This document shows positions 1 through 8,606 of a stretch of 64,000 nucleotides of DNA, piece by piece. The notes below the pieces were generated by a model. It was not told where the DNA came from. It was given only the letters and a program-made list of their open reading frames with translations, and did not search any database. Origin of the DNA: CAWFMO01 sp963817065 (GTDB taxonomy: Bacteria; Actinomycetota; Thermoleophilia; Solirubrobacterales; 70-9); NCBI GenBank assembly GCA_963817065.1, contig CAWFMO010000002.1, positions 806,001 through 870,000 of the forward strand, written 5' to 3'. Position 1 is the stretch's first letter. Each line of letters begins with the position of its first letter. The position numbers and the translations under genes were made by a program.

Positions 1-168
1 GACCGTGCAAACGGCCCGGGGGTTCGGCCCGCTGCCCGACATCGTCCATGGGGAGCTCGGCGCTGTGGCGGCGAGCTCGAACCCGCCGTCGTCGATGTCG
101 GCGTGCGCGGGTCCCGCGGCCAGCAGCAGCGCCGCGACCGCGCCGGCAAAGGCCACGACGCGGGTCAT
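1..168 (-). CDS. Secreted protein of unknown function (N-terminus only)
   Basis: The first 56 codons of a gene that runs off the left edge of the window. The translation begins MTRVVAFAGAVAALLLAAG, a typical export signal, with a likely signal peptidase I site after AHA (about residue 24). The visible mature part is short and has one Cys near the edge. Its ATG shares one base with the TGA of the upstream 912-residue secreted protein, so the two are probably co-transcribed and translationally coupled. No domain can be recognised in so short a fragment. Confidence 0.6.
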   Translation of the reverse strand, partial: MTRVVAFAGAVAALLLAAGPAHADIDDGGFELAATAPSSPWTMSGSGPNPRAVCTV

Positions 169-2906
169 CAGGTGATCTTGCCCCGCTCGCCGTAGGTGTC
201 GCACTGGATCTGGTGGTATCCGAACTGCTGCTCGAAGAAGGTCGGGCGGTCGAGGCCGAGCTCTCCGCCCTTGGCGAGCGGATCGAACATCGCCTCGAGG
301 ATCCCGTCGGACGGGTACAGCGCCCGGGCCTCGTATCCCTCGCTGAGCTTGACCGAGGCGTAGTCGAAGAGGTCCTTCTTGGTGATGTTGACGAGCAGGT
401 GCGGCGACTTCTTCACCTTGCCCGAGACCCAGGTGTCGACGCCCAGGTACTGGGTGTTTGACTTGGCGTTCGGGAATGCGTCGACGGCCGGGTCGTTGGG
501 CGGGAAGGCCTGGAAGCACTTGTACTTGTTCGCGGCGGAGATTCCCGCGCTCTTGCCGTCGGGCGGCAGGCGCAGTGCGTAGACGTTGTAGGCGAGCGGC
601 ATCAGGGCGCTATAGGCCTCGATCTTCGCCGTCGCGGTCAGGGCGGTCGTCGCCGCTCGCTTGCCGTCGGTCCCGAACGCCCAGGCGCTGGTCGCCTTGG
701 GCCCGGCGCCCCGCAACCTGCCCCAGTCACTGACCATGATGTCTCCGACCTGGTCGAGGGCGTCCTGCTGGATCGCGTAGGAGTCGATCAGCTTCTGGCC
801 GAGCTCGCTCCCCTTGGCCTCGATCTCGGCGCTGATCGGCACCCCGTTCCTGGTCTGGAAGGCGGCGGCGATAGTCGAGATCCCGGTCAGCTCTCCCATC
901 GCGCCCCCGACGAGGGGCCCGAAGACCGGGACCGCGCCCGCGGCGCCCGTCGCCCAGGTCAGGATGCCGGTGGCGATGTCCTGCATGTCGATCGTGGTGC
1001 CGGCCTGCGGCGGCGGGTCGATGCTCTTGGAGATGTCGTCGGTGATCTTCTTGAGATCGACGAGCCCGGCGGTCGATTCGTTCGTGTAGACGAGCTGGTA
1101 GTCGTCGATCATCGCCCGCAGGTCCGAGACGTAGCCGAACTCGGTGTCGAGCTGTCCTTTGACCGCCTTGAACTCGTCTTCCGAGAAGCCGGGGCCGGTC
1201 GTCGTCGGGTAGGCGATGTTCGCGAGGCTGGTCTTGTAGTTCGCCCACTCGACCGCAGAGGAGTTGAGCACGTAGTTGGCGCGCAGGTAGTTGGGGTCCT
1301 TGAGCGCGGCCTTGCGGTTGAGCTCATTCGTCATGTACGAGAGCGCCGCCCGCTGGCCCGGGGTGCTCGACGTGTCGGCGGGCGAGTACTTCCACGGCTG
1401 GTGCTTGTCTCCGTAGACGACCTCGTAGACCGAGAGGTCGAACTCGTCGCTCGGGCTCGCGTTGCCGGCGAAGTACTGCGACTGGCGGTTGTGGGAGAGG
1501 ATGCCGGTCAGCCGCGCCGTGATCCCGGGCGTGTGCTGGGGCACGGCCTCTTCGCCGAATCCGCTGTCTCCGAGGTTGAGCTTCTTGTCGTCGGTGCTGT
1601 TGACCGGCAGCCGGGTGCCGCCGACCAACGTGTAGCCGCTGCTCCCGTCGAGCAGGTTGAGGACGTTCTTGGTCCCCCCGACATCGCGCAGCGCCGAGGC
1701 GAAGTCTCCCGTCCACGCGCTCGTGCGGCCGGAGGGCTTGCCGATGCTCTGCAGCATGACCAGCGCCGGGACCTCGGGGTCGAGGACCCTGTCGTTGAGC
1801 GCCTTGGTCAGCGCGGTCAGCGAGTCGTCGCCCTTGGTGTCCTGGTCCTTGCCCTTGTTGGTGACGAAGGTCTTGTTGAGGATCGGCGAGAGCGTCCCCT
1901 GGTCGAGGACGAGAAGCTGGAAGCCGGCCTCGCTCGCGGCGAGCGCCGGCTGGCCACCGGCGGTCGACGGGTAGGTCGCGTCGCCGACCTTGATCGTGTT
2001 CGTCCCCGCGGGCGCCTTCGGGACGTCGGTGTCGAAGTGCGAGTAGTGGGGCGAGGCGAAGCTGAAGAACCCCTCGCGGTTGACCTGCATGAACCCCTCG
2101 AGCGCTCCGCGGCTCGGCTGCGGGGCGTCGCTGTTCTCGAACCCCTGGGCCTGCATCGCGGTTCCTTCGGGCGCGTCGCCGTCGTCGCTGCGCGACCCGA
2201 TCAGCGACCAGTCGCCGTAGCGGAACCCGCGAGCGCCGTTCTTCTGCTTGGCGAAGAACGGCCGCCAGGTGCCGCCGAGCATCCGATAGACGTCGCTGAG
2301 CGCATCCCTCTCCTCGCTGGTGTCGGGGCTCGGCTGGTTGCGGGACCCGCCGGTGATGACGACGATCTCGTTCGCCTGGGTCCCCTTGATCGCGTCGGTG
2401 AGCGGCGAGGTCTTCTTGTCCATTCGCCCGAACGCGTACTGGCGCTTGCAGCTCAGCTTCGTGCGGTCGAGGACCAGGATCTGGATCCAGACCGACTGCT
2501 GGCCCCCGGCGATCGGGCACTGCTTGGCGCTCGGGGAGTCGGCGGGGAAGAGCTCGTCGCCGATCGTGATCCCCTGCGGCTTGCCGGTCGGCTGGATCGT
2601 GCGAATCGGGAACCCGATCGGCGGCGGGTAGGCGGGCGAGAGGTTCTGCGCCGGCGTCTGCCCGGCCGGGGTCAGGCTCTGCGACGCCGTCCCGAAGTTG
2701 GTCGGGCTCGGCGGAGCCGGCAACGGCGCCTGCTGCCCCCCCTGCTGCCGCCGTTTGTTGCAGCGCTTCTTCTTCTTCCCGTGAAGCTTCTTGCACTGCT
2801 TCTTGGAAGCCGCGCTCGCCGGCTCGCCGATCGCGAACACGAGCGCGATCGACGCGAATGCCACTGCCACGAACTCGAAACTCAGAACGGTTCTCGCCCT
2901 GACCAA
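168..2906 (-). CDS. Large secreted protein of unknown function with a Lys-rich segment after the signal peptide
   Basis: A 912-residue protein with an N-terminal hydrophobic signal ending near PASAAS. A Lys/Arg/Cys-rich stretch follows at residues about 34-56 (KKQCKKLHGKKKKRCNK), then a Pro/Gln-rich linker, then a long globular region without a family I recognise. A Gly/Ala-rich hydrophobic segment around residue 650 could insert in or lie on a membrane. The start is TTG, chosen because GGGAGG lies 5 bases upstream. The stop overlaps the next secreted gene by one base. The middle holds repeated statements of the type VLDQGTLSP and VVVITGGS that may form sheets, but no catalytic motif is visible. 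Function unknown. Confidence 0.75.
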   Translation of the reverse strand: MVRARTVLSFEFVAVAFASIALVFAIGEPASAASKKQCKKLHGKKKKRCNKRRQQGGQQAPLPAPPSPTNFGTASQSLTPAGQTPAQNLSPAYPPPIGFPIRTIQPTGKPQGITIGDELFPADSPSAKQCPIAGGQQSVWIQILVLDRTKLSCKRQYAFGRMDKKTSPLTDAIKGTQANEIVVITGGSRNQPSPDTSEERDALSDVYRMLGGTWRPFFAKQKNGARGFRYGDWSLIGSRSDDGDAPEGTAMQAQGFENSDAPQPSRGALEGFMQVNREGFFSFASPHYSHFDTDVPKAPAGTNTIKVGDATYPSTAGGQPALAASEAGFQLLVLDQGTLSPILNKTFVTNKGKDQDTKGDDSLTALTKALNDRVLDPEVPALVMLQSIGKPSGRTSAWTGDFASALRDVGGTKNVLNLLDGSSGYTLVGGTRLPVNSTDDKKLNLGDSGFGEEAVPQHTPGITARLTGILSHNRQSQYFAGNASPSDEFDLSVYEVVYGDKHQPWKYSPADTSSTPGQRAALSYMTNELNRKAALKDPNYLRANYVLNSSAVEWANYKTSLANIAYPTTTGPGFSEDEFKAVKGQLDTEFGYVSDLRAMIDDYQLVYTNESTAGLVDLKKITDDISKSIDPPPQAGTTIDMQDIATGILTWATGAAGAVPVFGPLVGGAMGELTGISTIAAAFQTRNGVPISAEIEAKGSELGQKLIDSYAIQQDALDQVGDIMVSDWGRLRGAGPKATSAWAFGTDGKRAATTALTATAKIEAYSALMPLAYNVYALRLPPDGKSAGISAANKYKCFQAFPPNDPAVDAFPNAKSNTQYLGVDTWVSGKVKKSPHLLVNITKKDLFDYASVKLSEGYEARALYPSDGILEAMFDPLAKGGELGLDRPTFFEQQFGYHQIQCDTYGERGKIT

Positions 2907-3005
2907 GGGACCTCCCTTTCCCGACGACCGCTTGTCTCTTCCGCTTCGAACTATAGGTCAGCCCTGAAGTGCGTGAGGCAGAAAAAGAAGTGATTTGATC
3001 CGGCT

Positions 3006-3818
3006 GTGAACGCGCGGCCGATCAGCTTCCTCAGCGACTACGGGTACGAGGACGAGTTCGCGGGCGTCTGCCGCGGAGTGATCGCGCGGATCGCGCCCGA
3101 CGCCCCGCTGATCGACATCACCCACGGGATCGGGCGCCAGGACGTCCGCGGCGGGGCGATCGCGCTGGTCCGCTCGCTGCCGTTCTGCCCGCCGGGGGTC
3201 CACCTCGCCGTGGTCGATCCGGGAGTCGGCGGCGAGCGGCGGGCCGTCGCGATTCGCACCGCCGACGACCGCTTTCTGGTCGGTCCCGACAACGGCGTGC
3301 TCGCGCTCGCGAGCGCGGCGTTCGGCGGCGCGGCGGAAGCGGTCGACATCGGCCTCTCGCCCGCCCGCCTCGAGCCGGTCTCGGCGACCTTCCACGGTCG
3401 CGACCTGTTCGCCCCGGTCGCGGCGAGGCTCGCGCTCGGCGATCCGCTCTCGACGCTCGGGGAGACGATCGACGTCGCGACCCTGACCGAGATCGAGCTG
3501 CCGCAGCCCGAGATCGGCCCCGAGCGGATCGAAGCCTCGGTTCTCGGCGTCGACCGGTTCGGCAACCTGGCGCTCAACGTCTCCCACGAGCAGATCGCCG
3601 GCGGCCCGCTGCAGCTCGGGAGGAGGATCACAGTCGAGACCGGGTCCGGCACCGTCGATGCCAGCTTCGCCCGGACCTTCGAGGAGGTGCCCGAGGGCGA
3701 ACTGCTGGTCTACGAGGACTCGTTCCGGGTGATCGCGCTGGCGGTCAACCGAGGCAGCGCCGCGCGGGTTCTGGGGCTCGAGCTCGACGACCGCGTCGTG
3801 CTGCGTCAGCCCAGTTGA
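3006..3818 (+). CDS. SAM hydroxide adenosyltransferase (DUF62 family)
   Basis: A 270-residue member of the SAM hydrolase/fluorinase fold family. The family uses water or hydroxide to split S-adenosylmethionine into adenosine and methionine, so it may set SAM levels. The sequence shows the family hallmarks in order: FLSDYGYEDEFAGV at the N-terminus (SAM-binding Asp), DITHGI, VVDPGVGGERR and VGPDNGVL, followed by a smaller C-terminal barrel with DRFGNLALN. Length is normal for the family. The GTG start is the first in frame. Its stop overlaps birA by 4 bases, suggesting one transcript. Fluorinase or chlorinase activity is unlikely because the family default is hydroxide. Confidence 0.88.
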   Translation: MNARPISFLSDYGYEDEFAGVCRGVIARIAPDAPLIDITHGIGRQDVRGGAIALVRSLPFCPPGVHLAVVDPGVGGERRAVAIRTADDRFLVGPDNGVLALASAAFGGAAEAVDIGLSPARLEPVSATFHGRDLFAPVAARLALGDPLSTLGETIDVATLTEIELPQPEIGPERIEASVLGVDRFGNLALNVSHEQIAGGPLQLGRRITVETGSGTVDASFARTFEEVPEGELLVYEDSFRVIALAVNRGSAARVLGLELDDRVVLRQPS

Positions 3819-4561
3819 CCTTCGGCGCCCCCCACCTCCACCTCCGCGACACCGATTCGACCAACGCCCGCGCTCGCGCCCTCGCCGAATCCGGGGCGCC
3901 GAGCGGGACCGTCGTCACCGCGGCCGAGCAGAGCGCCGGCCGTGGTCGCCAGGGCCGGAGCTGGTTCGCGCCGCCCGGAAGCGCGCTCCTCTACTCCGCC
4001 GTGCTGCGACCGCTGGGCGCCGGCGAGCGCCCGCTGCTGCCGCTCGCCGTCCCGCTCGCGGTCGCCGAGGCGGTCGAATCGCTGGCCCCGCTGCGCTGCG
4101 AGCTCAAGTGGCCGAACGACGTCTGGGTCGAGGGCCGCAAGATCGCCGGGGTGCTGATCGAAGGACAACTCGGCACGCCCCCGCCCGCCCCCGGACGCGA
4201 AGCGGAGGAGGCGGGCGTTGGTGCAGGCGGCTGGGCGGTGATCGGCGTCGGCCTCAACGTCGCGGTCGGGGAGTTCCCGCCGGAGCTCGCGGACGCGGCG
4301 ACCTCGGTCGGCCACGGCGTCTCGGTCGCCGCCGCGCTCGAAGCGCTCAACGAGCGGCTCGGCGACTGGGTCGATGCGGAAGAGGAGCGGGTGCTGGAGG
4401 AGTTCGAGAAGCGCGACGCGCTCGCGGGGCGGCGCGTCAGCTGGGACGGTGGATCAGGAGTCGTGGCCGGAATCGACCGGCTCGGACACCTTCTCGTCGA
4501 CGTCGGCGCCGGAGTCCCCGTTGCCCTCGGCGCCGGCGAGGTCCACCTTGCCCTTGGCTGA
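3815..4561 (+). CDS. birA: Biotin--[acetyl-CoA-carboxylase] ligase
   Basis: A 248-residue BirA-type biotin protein ligase without an N-terminal DNA-binding domain. It activates biotin with ATP and attaches it to the biotin carboxyl carrier protein. The biotin/AMP-binding motif SAGRGRQGRSW is at residues about 45-55, KWPNDVWV and GRKIAGVLIE follow, and the small C-terminal SH3-like domain covers the last 45 residues. Between IAGVLIE and WAVIGVGLNV, where the family has only a short turn, there are about 23 extra residues including PGREAEEA (the palindromic element at 4182-4217). The TTG start overlaps the preceding stop. The last 108 bases overlap the helicase gene on the other strand. Confidence 0.92.
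   Translation: MTFGAPHLHLRDTDSTNARARALAESGAPSGTVVTAAEQSAGRGRQGRSWFAPPGSALLYSAVLRPLGAGERPLLPLAVPLAVAEAVESLAPLRCELKWPNDVWVEGRKIAGVLIEGQLGTPPPAPGREAEEAGVGAGGWAVIGVGLNVAVGEFPPELADAATSVGHGVSVAAALEALNERLGDWVDAEEERVLEEFEKRDALAGRRVSWDGGSGVVAGIDRLGHLLVDVGAGVPVALGAGEVHLALG
4182..4217 (+). repeat. Palindromic in-frame element, copy 1 (inside birA)
   Basis: A hairpin with an 11-position stem (4182-4192 with 4207-4217, 10 pairs and one C/A mismatch), an internal loop GGA/GA, a 3-bp stem CGC/GCG and a GAA loop at 4199-4201. It is read in frame as PGREAEEA plus flanks. The same skeleton, on the sense strand and in the same frame, occurs in galT, the polyprenyl diphosphate synthase gene and hemB. This copy has the longest stem. 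Confidence 0.75.
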
Positions 4562-7075
4562 GGGCTTCTCGGCGGACGCCTTCTCCGATGCCTTGCCCTT
4601 CGCCCCGGATCCCTTCGATCCCGAGGACTTCTTGCGCCGCTTGCGGCGCTTGCCGGCCTTGGGGAAGTTGCGGAGCAGCTCGCGGGCGACGGCCGAGGGC
4701 TTGCGGGCGGCGCGCATCTTGGCGCCGCGCAGCACCTCCTCGCCCTCGGGGGTGTGAGAGACCGAGGCGGCGAGCAGCGCGACCGAGAGCCGGCGGTCCT
4801 GGTTTCGCGCCGCGTGGACGATCCGGCGCGCGTTGCGGCCGTGGGCGCGGCCCGAGGAGTTGACGAGCAGGCCGAGCAGCCGCTTGGTCTCGGGCCAGCG
4901 CTGGACCGCGTACTGCTCGTGGAGCTCGCGTGTGTACTCGGCGAGCCTCCAGACCCAGGCCTGGGCCTGGTCGCGGCGGCCGATCCGGCGCTCGGCGAGC
5001 GCCTCGAGCAGGATCTTGGTCCCGGCGCGCTTGTCCTCGCGCGACCACGAACCGACGGTCTCGATCGCGTCGTCGAACGCCTCGGCGTCCTTGAGGCTCG
5101 CGATCTCGGTCAGCGCCTTGAGCCGCAGCTGGTGGTTGCGGTTGCGCTGCAGGCAGGTGAGCAGGAAGCGGCGGCGCAGGTCCCGGTTCGCGTCGTGCTG
5201 GAGCATCGCCTTCGCGCGCCGCCAGCCGGCCTGGTTGACGCGCGCGCCCGCGAGCGCCGCCCAGACGTGCTGCTCGGCGTGATCGAGGTTCTCGACCGCG
5301 ATCCGCCAAATCTCGCGCTCGAGCGTCTGCATGCGGCGGTCGGAGTCGTCGGAGACGGGGACGATCCGCTTCTCGACCCGGACCTTGCGCCCGCGCCCGC
5401 GGCGGACCGGGCCGACGACGATCGCGCCGCCGCGGTAGACGTCGCGGTTGAGCAGGCTGTGGAGGGTGACGATCGTCTCGTCGTGGGTCGTCGCCGGGTG
5501 GACGAAGTCGATAACGAGGCCGGCCTCCTTGCCCTCGTTGCGGCGCGTGACGCGCCCGACTCGCTGCTGGTAGACGCGCCGGGAGGCGGTCGGCGCGAGG
5601 TGCATGCAGATCGTCGCCCGGGGCGAGTTCCAGCCCTCGGCGAGCAGCATCGCGTTGCACAACACGTCGACTTCCCCTCTTTCGAAGCCGGCCAAGGTTT
5701 CAGCGAGCTCGCGCTTCGGCGTCTCGCCGGATACCGCGCGGGCGTTGATGCCGGCGTCGCGGAACGCCTTGGCGACGTTGTTGGCGTGCTTGACCCCGGC
5801 CGTGTAGACGACGCCGGGCACGCGCCGGAAGCGCGACTTGTAGAGGTCGGCGATCGCGACGTTGAACGGCGCCTGGTCGAGCAGCGCCGCGAGCTCCTCC
5901 TGATCGAAGTCCTGGTCGACCTCACCCTTGCGCAGCGGCACGTTGGCGATCGTCCGCACCCCGGCGCCGGGCGGGATCCGGAGGCAGCGCAGCGGCGAGA
6001 TCACGCCGCGGCGCGCGGCCTGAGCGAGGTCGAAACGGGAAGTCTGGGTCGGGAAGAGGTCGGCGACGTGGCGCGCGATCAGCGCCCCGGTCGCGGTCAT
6101 GCCGATGTAGACCGGGCCCTGCCAGGCGCGGATGCAGCCGCTCGTCTTCTCGCCGAGCGCCGTGTGGGCCTCGTCGCAGATCACGATCGAGTAAGCGTCG
6201 GAGATCTTCGAGGAGTTGCGGACGAACCACTGGTAGGTCTCGACCGTGACCGGGCCGTAGGGGTGGTCGTCGTCTCCGAGCAGCGGCGGCGAGAGCCGGT
6301 CCTTGTAGCCGCGGTCGGAGATCTCGCCGATGAACTGGTCGACGAGGTTGCGGCGGTGGGTGAGGATCAGGATGCCGCCGGTCCGCGAAGCGTCGACGAA
6401 GCCGACCGCGGCGACGGTCTTGCCGGCGCCGGTCGCGTGCTCGAACCAGAAGCGGCGGCTGGCGCCCGGGTCCTCGGGGGCCTCGTCGACGACGTCGGAG
6501 TCCTCGTCGGCCTCGTCCCAGTCCTTGGGCTCCTCGTCGGGGGCGAGCAGCTCGTCGTCCTCCTCGTCGAGCACCACCTCGCCGTTCTCGGAGCTCCCGT
6601 TCTCGCCGTTCGTCTCGGCCTTCTCGGCCTTCTCGCCGCCGTTACCGGCGCGCTTGCCGTTCGCGCGCTCGCCGTTGCCGAGGCCCTCCTCGAGCTCGGT
6701 GATCAGCGCCGCCAGGGTGCCCGACAGGGCGTCGACCTGGTGGGGGTTGAGCTCGGCGCCGTCATTCAGCTTCGGCGGCTCGTCGGAGAGCAGCCGCTCG
6801 AGCCCGAGGACGAGCGAGAAGTCGCGGCGCCACTCGAACGACGGCGCCTCGAGCCCCTGGTCGAGCTCGGCCAGCGCCGCGTCGAGCGCCATCCGCCGGG
6901 CGCCGCCGGGGACGAGCGCCTCGGGGCCCTCGCCGTCGAGCAGGATCGGCTCGCGCACGAACTCGCTCGCGCGTTCGATATCGGCGCCGGTTGGCGCGCT
7001 TGCCGCCTTTGCGGCCGCTTCGGTCGTCTTAGCCAATCTGAGGCTTCCTGATCCGCCGCCCGCGTCGCAGCGCAT
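4454..7075 (-). CDS. DEAH-type superfamily 2 helicase
   Basis: An 873-residue DEAD/DEAH-family ATPase of the type III restriction/UvrB-like kind. Walker A ATGAGKT is at about residue 217, the DEAH box is in CDEAHTAL, and GMTATG (motif III), the sensing SGETPKRE region and QRVGRVTRR (motif VI) follow. An acidic and Asn/Gly-rich low-complexity stretch of about 80 residues (NGENGSSENGE, then DEEDDE) separates the Q-like region from Walker A. The C-terminal 90 residues are Lys- then Glu/Ser-rich and lie opposite birA. ATG at 7075 is used; TTG at 7036, preceded by AGGAAG at 7 bases, is a serious alternative. No methylase or nuclease gene is adjacent, so a general nucleic-acid role is more likely than restriction. 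Confidence 0.85.
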   Translation of the reverse strand: MRCDAGGGSGSLRLAKTTEAAAKAASAPTGADIERASEFVREPILLDGEGPEALVPGGARRMALDAALAELDQGLEAPSFEWRRDFSLVLGLERLLSDEPPKLNDGAELNPHQVDALSGTLAALITELEEGLGNGERANGKRAGNGGEKAEKAETNGENGSSENGEVVLDEEDDELLAPDEEPKDWDEADEDSDVVDEAPEDPGASRRFWFEHATGAGKTVAAVGFVDASRTGGILILTHRRNLVDQFIGEISDRGYKDRLSPPLLGDDDHPYGPVTVETYQWFVRNSSKISDAYSIVICDEAHTALGEKTSGCIRAWQGPVYIGMTATGALIARHVADLFPTQTSRFDLAQAARRGVISPLRCLRIPPGAGVRTIANVPLRKGEVDQDFDQEELAALLDQAPFNVAIADLYKSRFRRVPGVVYTAGVKHANNVAKAFRDAGINARAVSGETPKRELAETLAGFERGEVDVLCNAMLLAEGWNSPRATICMHLAPTASRRVYQQRVGRVTRRNEGKEAGLVIDFVHPATTHDETIVTLHSLLNRDVYRGGAIVVGPVRRGRGRKVRVEKRIVPVSDDSDRRMQTLEREIWRIAVENLDHAEQHVWAALAGARVNQAGWRRAKAMLQHDANRDLRRRFLLTCLQRNRNHQLRLKALTEIASLKDAEAFDDAIETVGSWSREDKRAGTKILLEALAERRIGRRDQAQAWVWRLAEYTRELHEQYAVQRWPETKRLLGLLVNSSGRAHGRNARRIVHAARNQDRRLSVALLAASVSHTPEGEEVLRGAKMRAARKPSAVARELLRNFPKAGKRRKRRKKSSGSKGSGAKGKASEKASAEKPSAKGKVDLAGAEGNGDSGADVDEKVSEPVDSGHDS

Positions 7076-7203
7076 TACGCAGCGTGGAGCGCACTAATCT
7101 GGTGCGGGTCCCCGGAGCGGTTCGCTACTGCCTACCGCCGGGCTCCCCTTTGGCCCAGGATCAGATGGACCGCTTCGCATCTTAGAGCACTCCAACCCCG
7201 ACA

Positions 7204-7782
7204 ATGCGACGCCCCCGTAAACACATCGCTCTCGCGCTGCTCGCGCTCATCGTCGCGCTCGCTCTCGGGGCTTGCGGCGACGAGGACGCCGGCAACCCGG
7301 ACTCCGAGCTCTCGGTCTCGGAGGCGACGGCGCCGCTCGACGGCCCGCCACAGCTCGCCGCGATCCGCGAGCAGGCCAACGAGGTGATCGAGGGCGACGA
7401 GCCCGCCGACTTCGAGCGCCGGCTCGAGGAGCTCCGCGGCACGCCGGTCGTCGTCAACAAATGGGCCTCGTGGTGCGGCCCCTGCCGGCTCGAGTTCCCG
7501 TACTTCCAGACCCAGGCGATCGAGCGCGGAGGCGAGGTCGCCTTCCTCGGCGTGCTCTCCGACGACTCGCGCGACGCCGGCGAGACCTTCCTCGAGCAGC
7601 TCCCGCTCCCCTACCCCTCCTACCTCGACCAGGACAAGAAGATCGCCGACGCGATCAAGGCCCCGAGCGCGTTCCCGGCGACCGCGTTCTACGACCGCTC
7701 CGGCGAGCTCGTCTACACCCGGCAGGGCGTCTACGCCGACGAAGCGGCCCTCGCCGCCGACATCGGGCGCTACGCGAATTAG
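7204..7782 (+). CDS. TlpA/ResA-like thioredoxin-fold lipoprotein
   Basis: A 192-residue lipoprotein with a signal sequence ending in a lipobox (ALGAC, lipidated Cys about residue 24). A thioredoxin domain carries the redox motif WCGPC at about residues 96-100. The cis-Pro region is in APSAFPATAFY, as in TlpA/ResA/CcmG proteins that reduce extracytoplasmic disulfides, often for cytochrome c maturation. The length fits. The 120 bases upstream contain no other gene. It is convergent with the next secreted gene, with 6 bases between the stops. The substrate is not evident from the neighbours. Confidence 0.88.
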   Translation: MRRPRKHIALALLALIVALALGACGDEDAGNPDSELSVSEATAPLDGPPQLAAIREQANEVIEGDEPADFERRLEELRGTPVVVNKWASWCGPCRLEFPYFQTQAIERGGEVAFLGVLSDDSRDAGETFLEQLPLPYPSYLDQDKKIADAIKAPSAFPATAFYDRSGELVYTRQGVYADEAALAADIGRYAN

Positions 7783-7788
7783 GCGCGG

Positions 7789-8598
7789 CTACTTCTTCTT
7801 CTTGCGCTTCTTGGGGCGGGCGCAGCCCTTTTTCTTCTTCTTCTTCGCCGCGAGGACCGAGCGCTTGCCCTTCTTGCGCCTCTTGGGGCCGATCGCGCCA
7901 CAGGGCGGCCTGATGAACGGCTTCGGGTTCAAGGTCGCCGCGCCGCACCCAGCCGTCTGCGAGGCGGCGCTGGTCGGGCACGGGTCCTGGGTCTCGTCGC
8001 CGAAGCCGTCGCCGTCGGCGTCGGGCTCGACGTCGGCGTTGATGAGCAACTGGTGTGCGTACTGCTGGTCAGGGCCCTCGGTTGCGCCGTTGGCGAGGCC
8101 GTCGTACCAGTAGTTGACCCGCGTGAACGGGTCCACCGCCGAGAAGCGCTCCTCGCTCAGAATGACCCCGTGGGTCGAGGGGAAGTCGATGCCGATCCCC
8201 TGGCCGGCCGAGATCGGAAGGCGGGCCGCGAAGACGTACAGACCCGCGGCAGCCGGAACCAGGTCAGGGGGCGCGGTCCGAACCCCGGTCCACTCGACAG
8301 CCGGGGGCACATCGGCGGGCCTCAAGACTCGCAGCGAGAAGTTGTCGGCGCTCGCGTTGGCACCCTGGTTCAGCCGCCAGCGCACGATCACACCGTTGAT
8401 CGGCGATGTCGGCGGGTGGCCGAGCTGAGGATCGGTGTTGTAGGCCCCGGTGCAGATGCCCATGCACGTCTTCGACTCGAACGTCGTCGCGCTCAGGTCG
8501 CTGCCGACCGTCACAGCGCCGTGCGCAGCCGGCGCGATCGCCAGCGCGGCAAAAGCGGCAGCCAATGTGACCCACGTCCCCCGCATCGCCTGAAACAC
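7789..8598 (-). CDS. Secreted protein with a thrombospondin-3-like Asp-rich motif and Lys/Arg-rich tail
   Basis: A 269-residue protein with an export signal cleaved near AHGA (residue about 27). The central region resembles extracellular beta-rich domains but has no assigned family. Near residue 195 there is a calcium-binding type-3-like motif (EPDADGDGFGDETQDPCP). The last 35 residues are almost only Lys and Arg with a Cys (GPKRRKKGKR, then AKKKKKKGCARPKK). The Asp-rich repeat just before a basic tail suggests surface attachment, perhaps by charge to wall polymers or as a sorting signal. An in-frame ATG a few codons downstream of the chosen start is also possible. Confidence 0.75.
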   Translation of the reverse strand: MFQAMRGTWVTLAAAFAALAIAPAAHGAVTVGSDLSATTFESKTCMGICTGAYNTDPQLGHPPTSPINGVIVRWRLNQGANASADNFSLRVLRPADVPPAVEWTGVRTAPPDLVPAAAGLYVFAARLPISAGQGIGIDFPSTHGVILSEERFSAVDPFTRVNYWYDGLANGATEGPDQQYAHQLLINADVEPDADGDGFGDETQDPCPTSAASQTAGCGAATLNPKPFIRPPCGAIGPKRRKKGKRSVLAAKKKKKKGCARPKKRKKKK

Positions 8599-8606
8599 TA
8601 CCCACC

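Noticed and set aside
4754..7051. Long open frame on the plus strand opposite the helicase gene
   Set aside because: A high-GC antisense shadow: composition biased, no recognisable domain, and the minus-strand helicase is clearly real.
4454..7075. Type III restriction or phage-defence helicase
   Set aside because: No methylase, nuclease or other defence gene adjacent; neighbours are housekeeping genes.
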